A stretch of 64,000 bases of DNA from Zarea fungicola. Taxonomy: Eukaryota; Ascomycota; Sordariomycetes; Hypocreales; Cordycipitaceae. Positions 9,623 through 21,221 of the stretch are shown here, in pieces. The notes beneath the pieces are model-generated. The model was given only the letters and a program-made list of their open reading frames with translations. It did not search any database and was not told where the DNA came from. Where the stretch lies: positions 186,001-250,000 of the forward strand of contig FWCC01000082.1 of assembly GCA_900169235.1 (NCBI GenBank). Direction: 5' to 3'. Positions within the stretch are counted from its first letter, which is position 1. The number at the start of each line of letters is the position of its first letter. A program made the translations under genes and the position numbers.

Positions 9623-10517
9623 CGTGACGGATTCGATGCGCTATCTAAGAAAAGCAGCTGGGGAGAGCTTGGGGCAGTGGCGGCTGTCGAGGGATCGCTG
9701 CGCAGGGGCTGATCTGCACTCGGATGTGCTGGAAGTCGGCGCAAACGAATTCTATTCCGGTAACAATGCAAGTCTGTAAAAGAATGGATGCAAATAGCTC
9801 GTAGCACTTGCGGATAGTTGAAGGTCAGATGGAGAGCAGGGAGCACATGAGCTTTTTAGAGCCGACGTGACGAGCTTCCCTTTCTGTTGCATGTCGTAAT
9901 CGAAGGCCTAATACACGTGACCCACTTCTATGCGTGGTTGTGGCGTCCAGCATTGCACCTACAAGAGTATCAGAATTAACGAGAAGAATTAAAATAAAAT
10001 GGATTCAGCATATCCGAATATCATAAAATGTTTAAAATTTTATTGGATCTTGGGTCTTGGGTCCAAGTGGTAATGGTCTGTTGCGTACCATCACCACATC
10101 TGACTATATGTGCAGTATAAGTAAGTATATACCTGAAAGAGAATGACATTAAAATAAACATAAATTGGTAACCAGCTAGTTGAGCAATGAATTTGGTTCT
10201 TTATTTTATACACGATTTCTTTTAAAAAAAAAGCAGCGACAGTCACAACACGTACTAAAGACTTATGCTCCTCTTCGAATTACCCCAAAAGAGAGCAAAG
10301 CAATTGGAAAAGTAATATCAATACCAAGTAAAAATTTATAGAAGCGGAGATATACCATAATACAAAATACTTGCTTATACTAAACCTCAGACAGCACCAA
10401 ATCCTTGCTCAGAGTGTATTCGCAAGTACGAATGATAATAATGGAAGCAGGGAGAAAAACTTACACTGAAATCTCTATACAACTCAAGTCGCTACACATT
10501 GTGCAGTATAGTGAGCC
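9623..10517. other. Intergenic, AT-rich, no gene seen
   Basis: This contains the ATG27 promoter (near 9623-9900) and an AT-rich segment from about 9960 to 10500 with many TA steps and homopolymer A runs (about 9 A near 10223-10231). It forms the 3' flank of the peptidase gene. No frame is supported. Confidence 0.5.
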
Positions 10518-12411
10518 CTAAACACCTAGGGGCCTGAATCTCGTTCGACGCTGAGCAAGCTCCAATACCTGCGCATCTTGCACAGAAAACTGATCCCACG
10601 GCTGCCTCACACCCTCGCACACCACCTCCTCATCCGGTACAGTTCCCTTGTCAAAATACTCTGAAACAACCTCCCTCGTACACGCGCTCGCCACCCCGGA
10701 TCCAAGGACACTATGGCCCATGGATTCCTGAATCAGTAGCCCAGCGCCGGGGTGATTGCTCGCCATGGCGCGTGCCGCCCGGAGAGGCGTCACCGGGTCC
10801 CATCGGCTCGACATGAACAGCAGCGGCGCCGCGGGGCGGCCCTTTTCCGGCGCCGACGCATCCGTGGACGCCTTTGGCGTTGTGAATGGTCCCTTGAAAG
10901 ACCAGTTTGGCCTCACCGGCCAGCCGGCGCACATGAGGCGGATAGTGGTCCACACGGCGCCAAAGAGTGACGACACGGCGACTTGGTCGTCCAGGTAAGC
11001 CCCCCAGTAGGTGGCATTCTTGTCCGTCACATCGTCGCCATCGGTGCAGAGCACGGCGGATCGGGGCTCCACCATCATGGCTGCAGAATTGACCGCCGCC
11101 GTGCGGTTGTTGATCGGGCATGCGTCGCTCAGCTGCGTCACGGAAGATATGAGGAGGAGGATAAGAGCCGCAAGAGGAGTCGTGTTGCCATGGAGCGCCT
11201 CGTGGAACAGATGGGCTACGGTGGGGAAAGTGTAGTCGGCAGAGTACAGCATGACGCCAATGAAGGCGCGGACATCGCCGGAGCGAAGCACAATGTCGAG
11301 GGCACCATCCGTGGTTGTGGCCATCAGGGGCTCTGTATCGAGGCTCTCGATCCAGGACGTCACGCGCTTTTTAATATCACTGGCCGATTTATCGCCTGAC
11401 TGTCGAAGCTTGCAGACGTCAGCGCCGGCGTCAAAGCAGCCTTCATACAAAATGTCCACCATCGCGTCAGCATCCACAGTATTGGTTAGCCAACCCTACA
11501 GTTCGTGAAGATTAGTAAAAGCACAGTGTACAATAAAACTTTGACAAGTCACATACAGGTCCGTTGGCATAGTCGTCCGTATTGCAGACGCCGTCGAGAA
11601 CGACCCGGCCCACACGCTCAGGGAATAGAGACACAAAGTAGTTGCCCAGAATCGTGCCGTAGGAGAAGCCAATGTAGTGCAGCCTCGGCACATCATCAGA
11701 CGATTCTTCCGCCGCATGACGCAGTTCAATGCGTCTATCAGTATCGGGCTGGTTCTCCATCTCATCCTTGCGCAACGTATCGAGCTGGTCCACCATCGCG
11801 ACCATGTCTCTGGCAACACTCGGCGTGTTCACAAACGGAAGCACATCACGGGCGGCGTCGTCACACCGCCGCCCAAACCCTTTCGCCGTCATGAATCCAT
11901 AGATGAGGGAGGCAGGGCTCAGGTCCAGTGTGCCGCCGGAAATCGACTCGAGGATCTGGGCGTTGCGGCTGAGCGAGTTGGCCGGGTAGCAATCCACAAG
12001 CGGCTCGCTCGCGCCGATGCCGCGCGGGTCAAACGAAATCACCTCGTAGTGCTTCTTCTTGGGTATATCAATGAAGCGCTGCAGCGAGGGCCCAATCAGC
12101 CGCAGGTAGTCCACGCCCGAACCGCCCGGCCCGCCCGGGTTGGTAAAGATGGCGCCGCCAAACGTCTCGTCGTCTTGCGGCACGACGGCTGGGAGCTTGA
12201 TTATGGCAATGGACACGGTATCGCTTCGCGTTTCATTGAGCCAGTCTAGGGGGAGAAGAAGACGCGCGCATTGAAAGTCATCCCAGCAGGGATGGAACAC
12301 AAGGTTCTCGGAGGGTGTAATTGAGTGCCAGTCAAACGACTCAGCCGCGGCGCTGGCGAAAAGAGATGCGCCGAGGCTAAAGATGAATCCTAGCGAGAAA
12401 GATTTGGCCAT
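10518..12411 (-). CDS. Secreted TAP-like serine peptidase (S33, alpha/beta hydrolase)
   Basis: This is a secreted aminopeptidase of the tripeptidyl-aminopeptidase (TAP) type, expected to release short peptides from protein N-termini outside the cell. Exons are 12411-11557 and 11495-10518 with a 61-bp phase-0 intron, giving 610 residues. The signal peptide is about residues 1-23 (ends ASAAA). An oxyanion-hole region reads NPGGPGGSG (91-99). The nucleophile Ser250 lies in GFSYGT. The Asp of SRWDPVTP and the His of ESMGHSVLG complete the triad in the C-terminal Abhydrolase_4 domain (PF08386-like). An FDPRGIGAS motif supports the family. N-glycosylation sequons are present (for example NNRT and NATY). 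Peptidase substrate preference cannot be read from sequence. Confidence 0.88.
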
Positions 12412-13196
12412 GTTTTCTAAATTTTAGGATTAAGCCATCAAGTCTCGTTACTTGATCATGGAAATTCCCAATGTTGGAGGAGAGGGTAAATGAACAGGAG
12501 TGTTCCAAGACAAGGCTGAGCGGGGTAATACTCCAGGCGTACATCAGGCTTCAATTAGTTTACTTGACATGAGGGCTGTGGCTGAGCTGCCGAGATACAG
12601 GGATAGGGATTGTATACGTAAACCAGTTCATTTGTGCCAAGAATCAATCAGTGGCATTGGTTGGCCTTTCGACACTCGCGCGAGTCTTTGTCGGCGCTGC
12701 TGGAGACTGCCAGTCGGACAATCAATCACCATACATCTTCTAGTCTCGCTTGCTTCATTTCTCGTTTACATGTCCAGGAGACGGTTCAAGTCCAATAACA
12801 CTGCGTGCTTATTCATGTATATATTCTGAAAAAGTCTTGTTTTGATACAAAGCGTGTGCGCTGGCTTGCAGGCAATATTTCCAAGCCGTGAAACAAAGTC
12901 ACGTAAAACAGCATAATTCCTTCCGTAGGGTATTAAGAAACCATGCCAAAAACAAAAAGAAAACGAAAACGAAAAAAAAAAATACATAACCATGCTTCGT
13001 ATAGTCAACGAGAAAGCACGAAAGAGCAAACCGGAAGACGAAATGCAGTATAGTAGCCAACGTAAGCAAGCAAACAAACAAAAAAACTCCTTTGCTCCGT
13101 ACCAAGGTTGAACCGGTTCCAATCGGAACTACGCGCCTCCTTTTTATGCTCCGTATCCAATCTCTGGAAAATACAGCCTTTGTGGAAAAGGTTTAC
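12412..13196. other. Intergenic, peptidase promoter and SPT20 3' flank
   Basis: No gene was found in these 785 bases. The segment near 12950-12985 is a run of A with scattered G and C. It holds only short frames without recognisable products. Confidence 0.5.
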
Positions 13197-13644
13197 TTAC
13201 ATTCCCTGTGGCCCACCCATCATCCCTCCTCCCATGCCTTGCATTTGTTGCTGCTGCTGTTGTTGCTGCTGTTGCTGCATCATCAACTGCTGCTGTTGAG
13301 CTTGTGCAGCTTGGGCTCGCCTCTGTAGTAGCTGCTGCTGGAACTGGGCATTCGCCTGGTTCAGCGAAAGGGCCCTCATCTTGTTCATTGCTTCCTGGGG
13401 GATGTTCTCAGGGCCTCCATATTTCTGAGCAGCCGACGTCAACATCCGTTGAAAGAGGGCCCTGGCGTGGTTACTCAGTTGAGCTTGTATTTGAGCCTGT
13501 CCGGCTTGTTGCTGTGGCGTCTGCGCTTGCGGGGCAAATTGCATTTGGCCTTGTTGACCAGGTTGCTGCTGTTGCTGTGGCTGCTGCTGCTGCTGAAGTT
13601 GTTGTTGTGGCTGCTGCTGCTGCTGCTGTTGCTGTTGCTGATGT

Positions 13645-13676
<32 letters not shown>

Positions 13677-16381
13677 GTGCTGTTGCTGCTGCTGTTGTAG
13701 CTGCTGTTGCTGCTGCTGCTGTAGCTGCTGCTGCATGGCAACCATTGCTTGCATATTCCCAGTGTTATTGTTCATAAACTGGCCGCTCATCTGCCTTTGC
13801 ATCGCATTGCCCATTTGCCCACCGCCTAGCTGGCCCATTCTCGCCATTTGCTGGAGCTGCTGCTGGAGTTGTGGAGTCATCTGTCTAAGCTGACCACCTT
13901 GCAAGGTCTGAAGCTGCTGTTGGTACAGAGCTTGCTGCTGAACCTGTTGTGGCGTCATCATACCACCACCCTGTGGATTCTGCGCATGCTGCGCCTGCAT
14001 CAATGCTCGCTGTTGCATTGCTTGCATCAGCTGCTGCTGCTGCTGCGGCGTCATGGGCTGGCCATTAACAGTTGGTATGCCGCCATTAGGCATGGCACCA
14101 TTGGGCATGGCACCATTTTGCATTGCCAGCTGCTGCTGCATCACTCTTTGCTGCGCGGCCAGCTGCTGGGCAAGCATCTGGGGGTTTGGCGGACTCATGC
14201 CGTGGTTATTGTTCATTCCCATATTGCCGCCCATCTGTGAGTTCTGTGCCATCATGTTGGGCGGTGGGCTAGCCTGCGACATGCGCGGAGTGGCTGCCAT
14301 AGCTGACCTATTGATTGGAGTAGCATGGGCCATGTTTGGTGTTGCATTAGGCATGCGCGGAGTGCCAGATGCGTGGCTCTGCTGACTGCCTCTGGCGGAC
14401 ATATTGTGAGCCATGGGGGCGGACATGGGGTTCTGAACAACAGACGGCGGTCTTGGAGGGCTACCAGCAACATTCGAGTTGGACTGTTGCATGGGTGCGC
14501 TGCCAACCATGGGCGACGACATATTTTGAGGGGTACCCTGGCGGATAATGGGTGACGAGGCTTGAGCCTGTGCCATTTGTGGCGGAAATCTAGCCTGCGC
14601 AGAGCCATGTATGCCATTTTGCATAGCATTGCCAGTGCCGCCGGCAATACCGCTTTGGCTGTTGCGATGCTGCTGACCCATATTCGCCAGTTGCGGGTTT
14701 TGGGCAGCAGCTGCCTGTGCTGCTTGTGCTGAGGCCTGTCGGGCAGCCTGTGCTTGTCGCAATGCTTCTGCTTGGCGCGCTTGGTTCTCTCGTGCCGCAG
14801 TTTCGCGCCGGGCTCGCTCCAACTCGGCTTGTCGCAGCGCTGCTGCCTCCTTCTGTTGCTGGATTTGCTGGATTTGCTGAGTTCGCTGTTCGTTAAGCCG
14901 CTTGTCGTTCTCCTGCTGTTTGATTTTCTCCTGCTCCTTCTTCTCGGCATGTTCTCTCTTGATATCTTCAATAACCTTGAACCGCTCGAAACGAGGCTCG
15001 AAGGTGGCGGCGCCGTTCTGCGCATCGCCATCGGCAGTACCCGCCCCTTGGCCACCAGCTGTACCAGACGATAGCCTCTCGTCCAAGACAAGCATATAGC
15101 GCTCCTGGTCTGCAGCAGCAGCTTCGTCCGCAGCGACCTCGGCAACCGTCCGCTTTCTTGTTTTTGGTTGCGGCGGCGATTCGGCGTGCTTGGGATGAGA
15201 CATGGCTTCGAGAAGCGCAATGGTCTCTTCTGCATTTTTTGTCGGTGATAAAAAGAGCGGTGCCATGGTAGCCAGCAAAATCTGTCCCTCGGCAGCATAA
15301 ATATTGGAGCCATCCAATTCGGTTCGATCTCTCCTTTGGCGCTTTGCTGGAGGGGGCATCGGCGGAGCAACAGGAGTAGTGCCACCGAGTGACAACGGCG
15401 TGGGTGGCGGTACATATGTCTCCTGGATTCCTTTCGGGGTCGTGGCCTTGATTAAGAGATCCATTTGGAGGCTTTCAGGTGTCGGATGCAAGACGACGGT
15501 GAACACTTTTGGCTTAGCAGCAGCCTTCGATTTCGATTCGCCTTGCCCATTAGGTTCCGGTTTCTCGCCCTCCATCTTTGGTTTTGATTCTTCTTCGGCC
15601 TTTTTAATATCGTCATTCGCGCCCTGGTCGTCCTTGGGAAACGGAACGTAGGGAGACGGCGTAAGCCACTGATTATAATTATGGATAGATGATGGAGTTG
15701 TCTTGGTCGATGCCGATGCGGGACGCGCGACATCTTTTGACTGCACCGCTGACTTGTGGTCGTGGAGCTGAACAATGAGACAGCCATCGTAGAACTGTAC
15801 CTTGGCTTGAATAAAATATTCAAGCAGGTCGTGGGGCACAGTGCGGGTTCGGATATGCTCGAGGAAAAGCTTCATGGGTGACTTGTATTGGAACATGCCA
15901 TCTTGCCCATCGAATCGGAAATGAGTGGCATGAAGATGCACAACCAGAGACGGTGGGCTGCCGCCATGCTTTGTGAGAATATATGAGTCGGAAACAACTA
16001 TGATATTGTTAGATTGGCCGACAGCCATGCGGAGAAGTGGATGAGTAAGTTACCATATGGCAACTTGCCAATGCCAAGCCCAGACGGATCATCAGAGAGT
16101 GATCCATTGCGTTTCCCGGCGCTATTTCTTGAATGTCTGCCGACGGCTTGTGAAGCGTCGCGCCGTGCGCGATTCACTGGTCGTACTGTGGAGACAGCAA
16201 TGGTCCCCCCAGTGGCAGCGCCAGCCGGTTTCCCGGCGGCAGCCATCTTCTTGTTCGCGAGAGATGGTGATGGAGACGATGTAGTATGTGCGATGCCGTT
16301 GAGGCCAGTGCCCACCGACATGGGTTTCTTTGCTTTGGCGGTCACCGGGAGTGGTATAGCGACCGCGGTAACTGGGGTCAT
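13197..16381 (-). CDS. SPT20: SAGA complex subunit Spt20
   Basis: Spt20 is a structural subunit of the SAGA histone acetyltransferase coactivator. Exons are 16381-16054 and 15997-13197 with a 56-bp intron carrying CTAAC close to its 3' end; the protein has 1,042 residues. Joining the exons restores the family signature GKLPYVVSDSYILTKHGG, followed by PPSLVVHLHATHFRFDGQDG and YKSPMKLFLEHI, the N-terminal Spt20 domain (PF12090-like, about residues 105-250). The C-terminal two thirds is low complexity: a charged coiled-coil-like Arg/Glu/Gln segment, then Gln/Met/Pro/Ala-rich sequence. Long polyglutamine tracts lie near bases 13245-13290 and 13560-13740. The uninterrupted frame by itself starts inside the intron (ATG near 16028), so a one-exon model would lose the conserved N-terminus. 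Confidence 0.9.
13560..13740 (-). repeat. CAG/CAA repeat encoding polyglutamine in SPT20
   Basis: Nearly uninterrupted CAG and CAA codons, with a few CAC, encode Gln/His-rich sequence in the Spt20 C-terminus. A second tract encoding about ten Gln lies at 13245-13280. Mixed CAG/CAA usage would slow slippage, yet length differences between strains are likely. Confidence 0.9.
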
Positions 16382-17319
16382 CTCCTCGGGGCGCGCGCAC
16401 CGCGGCCGGCGCAGTGAGTGTGATTTCTTTGGCTAGCCGCTGCGTGCACCTCTATCGCAAGGGCGTTTTTAGTCGATCAAGACGCGAACATTGATATCGG
16501 TTGCACGCTGGTTGACGGATTTGATGCCCGTCAGTGTCGCAATATAATGTCGTTTGCGGAGGGGCAGGGTAGATGCCTGTGGTCGGCGATGTGGTCTGTC
16601 GGGGAAAAACGAGTGGTGGTGGTCGGGCGCAAGATGTTGGTGGGTTAAAAATATCGGATTCGCATGTCTTTTCGGTGTTTGCGGATGGAAATGAAGAGCC
16701 GCGACAGAAGCAAGATGCCGTGTGAAGTTGGCGATCGTAGGAGTGGAGTGTACCGCTTACCCCAAAGTGCCGGTGCTGCGACGTCGATTTGCTGGAGGGA
16801 GATCGCAGGAGCGTCACGTGACGGTCAACCTACCCTACACAGCTTTGGTGGCTGAGAAGGCAGTCATCCGCATTGTATTTAAAGGCTTTTAATTTTTATT
16901 TTGGTCATGCTCAGGTTAAGCAATAACTTTTCAATTGTTGATAAGCTCCAGTTGCTCTGCTGGGGGGAGGTTGTGAGTCTAGATCCAGAACCCTAGTCTA
17001 TCTACATGCTGCTATATATCCGTATCACTATATCACTACAACATGAATTCAGTCACAGTAGTGAAACAATAGGTGGATCTCGTTAGTCTCTACTGTTCAA
17101 CATGACCATCATAAATTCTAAGTTGACCATTGTTTTGATTACTTGGCTGCTTATTATTAGTCGGGCACGCAAAAGCCAAAGACTCCACGCTCAACTGCTC
17201 AAAACGCAAGTATATTCACATTTACACATCATTCCGTGCCGGTCCTCTTGTACACGTACACGTTGCTAAATATCTAAACCTACACAAATCATTTATACGC
17301 AATCCCTGCCACTGACGGC
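16382..17319. other. Intergenic, SPT20 promoter and peroxin 3' flank
   Basis: GC-rich up to about 16850 (SPT20 upstream region), then AT-richer sequence to the peroxin stop codon. No supported coding frame was found; a 121-codon minus frame at 16452-16817 has no recognisable product. Confidence 0.5.
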
Positions 17320-18671
17320 TCATTCGACTCCATTGACCCTGCGAGCCCAGTCGTCATTCACACGCATGCTATCCACAACAACAATGCCTCTGCCACGACC
17401 GACACGCTCTGGCCGCTGCCACCATTTCTGAGTCTTGGTCGCGCGCTCAGCCTCCGATTCACTGTCGGCAAGACCACCCGAACCGCTCTCCGCACCAACT
17501 ACAAGCATAATGTCGTGACGGAGCCAGGTCTGCATGTTGGTGATGATGCTGCCGTTCTCGCCGCTGAGAGACTCTTGGAGATAAATGACATCGGGCTGCA
17601 GGTGTCGAAGAATATGTACATGGCCGTTGGGAGTAGTAAAGGGAAGGATATTGGTTTCCTTCTCTACCAGAGCCAGAGCCTGTGAGTAGACGGCGTTGTA
17701 CGCTGCATTTTCAGCAGAAGCGCCAAGCCTTACCAGCTATTAGTTACGGTACAGCGGCTGGACATGTAATTTCTTTTACTTACATTGGGCTCTTTGCCTC
17801 CTCGCCCGGCGTTTGCGCTTGATCATGGCCAATGTTAGAAAATGATGAGCTCAGTGACGGTGGCGGTAGGTTACTTGTCGTGTTTTCTAGCGTGCTCTCC
17901 TTTAAATCAGGAGCGTAGATGAGGACGAGCAGCTTGATGCGGGAAAAGTCGTTGTGACGGGGGAGATGTGAGAGAATAGACTTGACGCGGCTAGGTTAGT
18001 ATATTATTTCGGAACAACGGCGATGAAGCAATAAAACTCACAGCATGCTCATGGATGTCATCGTCCTCGAAGCGGCCCAGTGGGCTATCAGCGGACACAA
18101 CAACAACCACAGTTTTGCGGCGTCTACCAGCAGCTACAGGGCCGCGGTCCTTCTTGGCATCCGCCTCCTCGGACCAGACTCTGCTGTCATCTGGGTACCT
18201 GTCGTCCTCGCGGATTGATGCCAGCGCCTTGCCCATGACAGCACCCGCGGCGGCCACACCAGCGGTAATGGTTTTGCCGGTCGAGTCAAGGAACTGCTGG
18301 GGGCTGGGAGTGCGTCGCAAGGCGCCAGACACCCTGGCACCCCAATTTGAGCCACTGGGATCAGCATGTGCGCCATAGGCATCGTCGTCGTGCCGAGGCG
18401 GTGCGCCGTGGCCGTGGCCGGGTCGTGACTGTGAATCTTGGCCGGGCCGAGGGCCAGTGCCGCGATTGGAAGCACCATACGCCGGGTTGTCGCCATAATC
18501 GGCATTCTCATAGTCGAGGTGCTGCTCGTGCTCCTGGACGGCGGCGTGGTCTTCATCCTTGCGCTGGCTCAAGGCCCAGGCGACCAATCCTGCGCTGGCA
18601 ATGGTGACGGTGACGACGAGGGGAACCCAGTGGCTCCAGACGCCGCGCCGACGGTCGTTTGACGAAGGCAT
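17320..18671 (-). CDS. Peroxin 22-like membrane protein
   Basis: Pex22-type proteins anchor the ubiquitin-conjugating enzyme Pex4 at the peroxisome and so support recycling of the import receptor Pex5. Exons are 18671-18042, 17980-17784 and 17728-17320, giving 411 residues with introns of 61 and 55 bp. One membrane span near residues 15-33 (WVPLVVTVTIASAGLVAWAL) follows a short basic N-terminus. A disordered acidic region runs to about 110, and a soluble domain follows with a RKTVVVVVSADS strand. Later exons give SILSHLPRHNDFSRIKLLV, SFSNIGHDQAQTPG, HILRHLQPDVIYLQESL and VNDDWARRV. At the first intron the nearest AG (17996-17997) breaks the frame, and the next AG (17981-17982) keeps it; I used the latter. 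The start at MPSSNDRRR puts the span at the N-terminus as in the family; an upstream in-frame ATG exists at 18863. Confidence 0.82.
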
Positions 18672-19400
18672 GGTTATTATTCTAGCCGAGACGAAGTCGC
18701 ATCGCCCAGCAGGGCGCCTTTCGGTGTTGGGAGGCTTGAATAGGGCCTGCGCAGGCGATTGCCTTGGATGGGAGGCGACAAGCAATGCAGGAGTACTGGC
18801 AACAGACGCGCCCGATTCGATGAAATGTCTTGGAATGCGCAAATGCTTGAGAGAAACGAGCAATCACAATCACCGGGTGGGGTTTGGACTACATGCGTTT
18901 TGCTTGGGGATAAAGTGGTGGCTGGGCTGGGGGTGGTGTCCTGGGACAATGTCAACAATGTGGAGCAGCCGAGGACGCTTCCCAGCAACGCGCTGTTCGC
19001 CCGAGGCTGCACGGTAAATAGCGTCACGACTGAGCCACAGAAGCCGGTAAATGCGCGCCCAGCCACGGCACGTGAACACAACATTGCAAATTGATTCAAA
19101 CCATCTGTAGCGCACACCAGCCCAGTCACTAGCGTCACTAGCCCAGTCACCAGCCACGGACATCAGCCACAGTGCAGCTTGTCGGCCTTTGGTGGGGTGA
19201 ATAATTCCTTGCTGTGACTCTTCAAACCACTGCGTCTGCGGTACAACAACCAATAGCCAGCGATAAAAGGCATCCGGCCGTATATTGGGGTTGAAACATT
19301 CCGGGCACTTGGAATTTCTCGATTTCAGTGATTTGATTACCGTCCCCCGCAGTGTGCGACCCATCCAAGCTTGTATAGCTTCTCATATTGCCCCTCCATC
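18672..19400. promoter_or_regulatory. Divergent promoter, peroxin 22-like / eIF2B-gamma
   Basis: This is the 729-bp region between two divergent start codons. No coding frame is supported. A duplicated GCCCAGTCAC(T/C)AG unit occurs near 19121-19155. It is inferred to carry both promoters. Confidence 0.45.
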
Positions 19401-21221
19401 ATGCCACACTCCGTCTCCAACGCCTCGACCGGGCTGCAAGCTCTGATCCTTTGCGGCCCGGGCTCGTCATTCCCGACTTTCACCTCGAATCCAGATGAGA
19501 ACCCCAAGGCCTTGCTGCCGATTGCCAACAGACCTATGGTTTGGTACCCCATCGACCTCTGCTACCGTACTGGAGTTTCGAGTGAGTACTGAGATGAGAT
19601 CCCAAGCTTTCGCATGTTCATGAGAGCTTCAGACAGCCAATTTAATGTCAAGAACTCGAATATATCTTCCATTAACATCCTTTGGGTTGCTTATTTTTCT
19701 TGCAAACCCTTCCGAGTACCCAGGCCTAACTCGCCCTCACAGAAATCACCCTCATCTGTCCCCCCTCAGCCGCCAAAGCCATGAAGGCAGCTATGGGCAC
19801 AAACCCGCATCTAACCAGTCTACCGATGCCTAGGCCAGAGATTCTTTGCCCAGCAGAGCTCACACAAACCGCCGGCACGGCAGAAATCTTGCGCCTCCCC
19901 GAGATTCGCAACCTCATCACTGGCGACTTTCTATTGCTTCCTTGCGATCTTGTTTGCGAGTTCGGTGCCGAGCAGCTTCTTCAGGCATGGATGGTAAAAG
20001 CAGCCAGTGCAACCGATCTTCTAGGTGCCAAGGAATTCTCCAATGGCAGCCGAAGTCGCCACAGCGGTGGCATCGGCGTCTGGTACGAGACCAAGAACAA
20101 CGTCACAGTCAAGGGCGAAGAGACGGATTTTCTGGCAACGACAACGCTGCCGCAATCCGCCACCACGCCGCCAAAAGGCTCCATTCTCGCCAACGTATCT
20201 CAAGTGGTATACACCATGCCCACGGATGCGCTAAACGACCGCATGGAGGAGCGTAAAGCGCTGGCGCTTCGTCACGGCTTGCTGAGAGCGAACCCTCGCA
20301 TCCGTATGCTCACCACACACCGTGATGCTCACATCTACATCTTCCCCCGCTGGGTCCTGGACTTTGTGGAATCCAACGACAGATTCGAGAGCATCGGTGA
20401 GGATGTCGTTGGCTGGTGGGCCAAGGCCAGCTGGCAGGACGGTCTCGCCGAGAAGCTGAAGATTTCTCAATCTTGCAAAGGCAACGCAAATGAAGACGTC
20501 GAATCGAACATGGAGAGTGAATCTGGCACCGATGGCAACAAAACATCAGGTGCCAATGCTGCGACGGACGCTGCCGTGGTCCCGCCAATAATTGCATATA
20601 TCCATTCGGCAAAGACGCAAGAACCCGGTGCCATTATCCGTAGAGTAGACACTGCACAGCTTCTACTTGCCATTTCCCTGCAGCTTGCCAAGCTGCCGTC
20701 TCTGGAGGAAGCCGGCACATCGCCCTTTGCGCACCCCCGCAAGATTGCGTACCCCGAGGGCGTCAAGCCGAGGACGACAATCACCAAGGCGGACAGCCTC
20801 ATTGCCGAAAATGTTACTGTCGAAGAGAAAACGTCAATCAAGGAGTGCGTCATTGGAGCTGGCTGCCAGATCCAGGAGGGTGCCAAGCTATCACAATGTC
20901 TTCTGATGGACGGAGTCGTCGTTGGCAAAGGATGCAAGCTCACAAAGTGTATTCTGGGCAAGCGAAGTGTGATTGGAGATGGTTCCGTTCTCACAGATTG
21001 CGAGGTTCAAGAGAACCTCCTTGTCGAGCCACGCAGTAAGTCAACGCCGCTGACACAATACTGATGAAGACAAGGCTACGTCCAATACTAACGTTACATT
21101 TACAGCCGAGGACAAAGACAACAAGCTCATGAGCTCAGAGGGATTAGAAGCTACAGAAGCTGAGATGGAGGAAGTCTTGGGGCAAATGGACGACAGAATG
21201 GACACAGGTATAACGGCGTAA
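19401..21221 (+). CDS. GCD1: Translation initiation factor eIF2B subunit gamma
   Basis: This subunit belongs to the catalytic gamma-epsilon half of eIF2B, the GTP exchange factor for eIF2 and the target of the integrated stress response. Exons are 19401-19581, 19743-21035 and 21106-21221, giving 529 residues; the introns are 161 and 70 bp, the second with a CTAAC branch motif. The N-terminal nucleotidyltransferase-like domain begins GLQALILCGPGSSFPTF, followed by NPKALLPIANRPMVWYPID; the sugar-nucleotide loop is degenerate, as is normal for the gamma subunit. After the first splice the frame reads KITLICPPSAAKAM. A left-handed beta-helix of I-patch hexapeptides follows from about residue 390 (ENVTVEEKTSIKECVIGAG, KLTKCILGKRSVIGDG). 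The acidic C-terminal tail is short and typical. Confidence 0.9.

Noticed and set aside
13208..13777. 189-codon Ala/Val-rich frame opposite SPT20
   Set aside because: It is the complement of the CAG repeat, giving repeated Ala, Leu or Val, and is not a gene.
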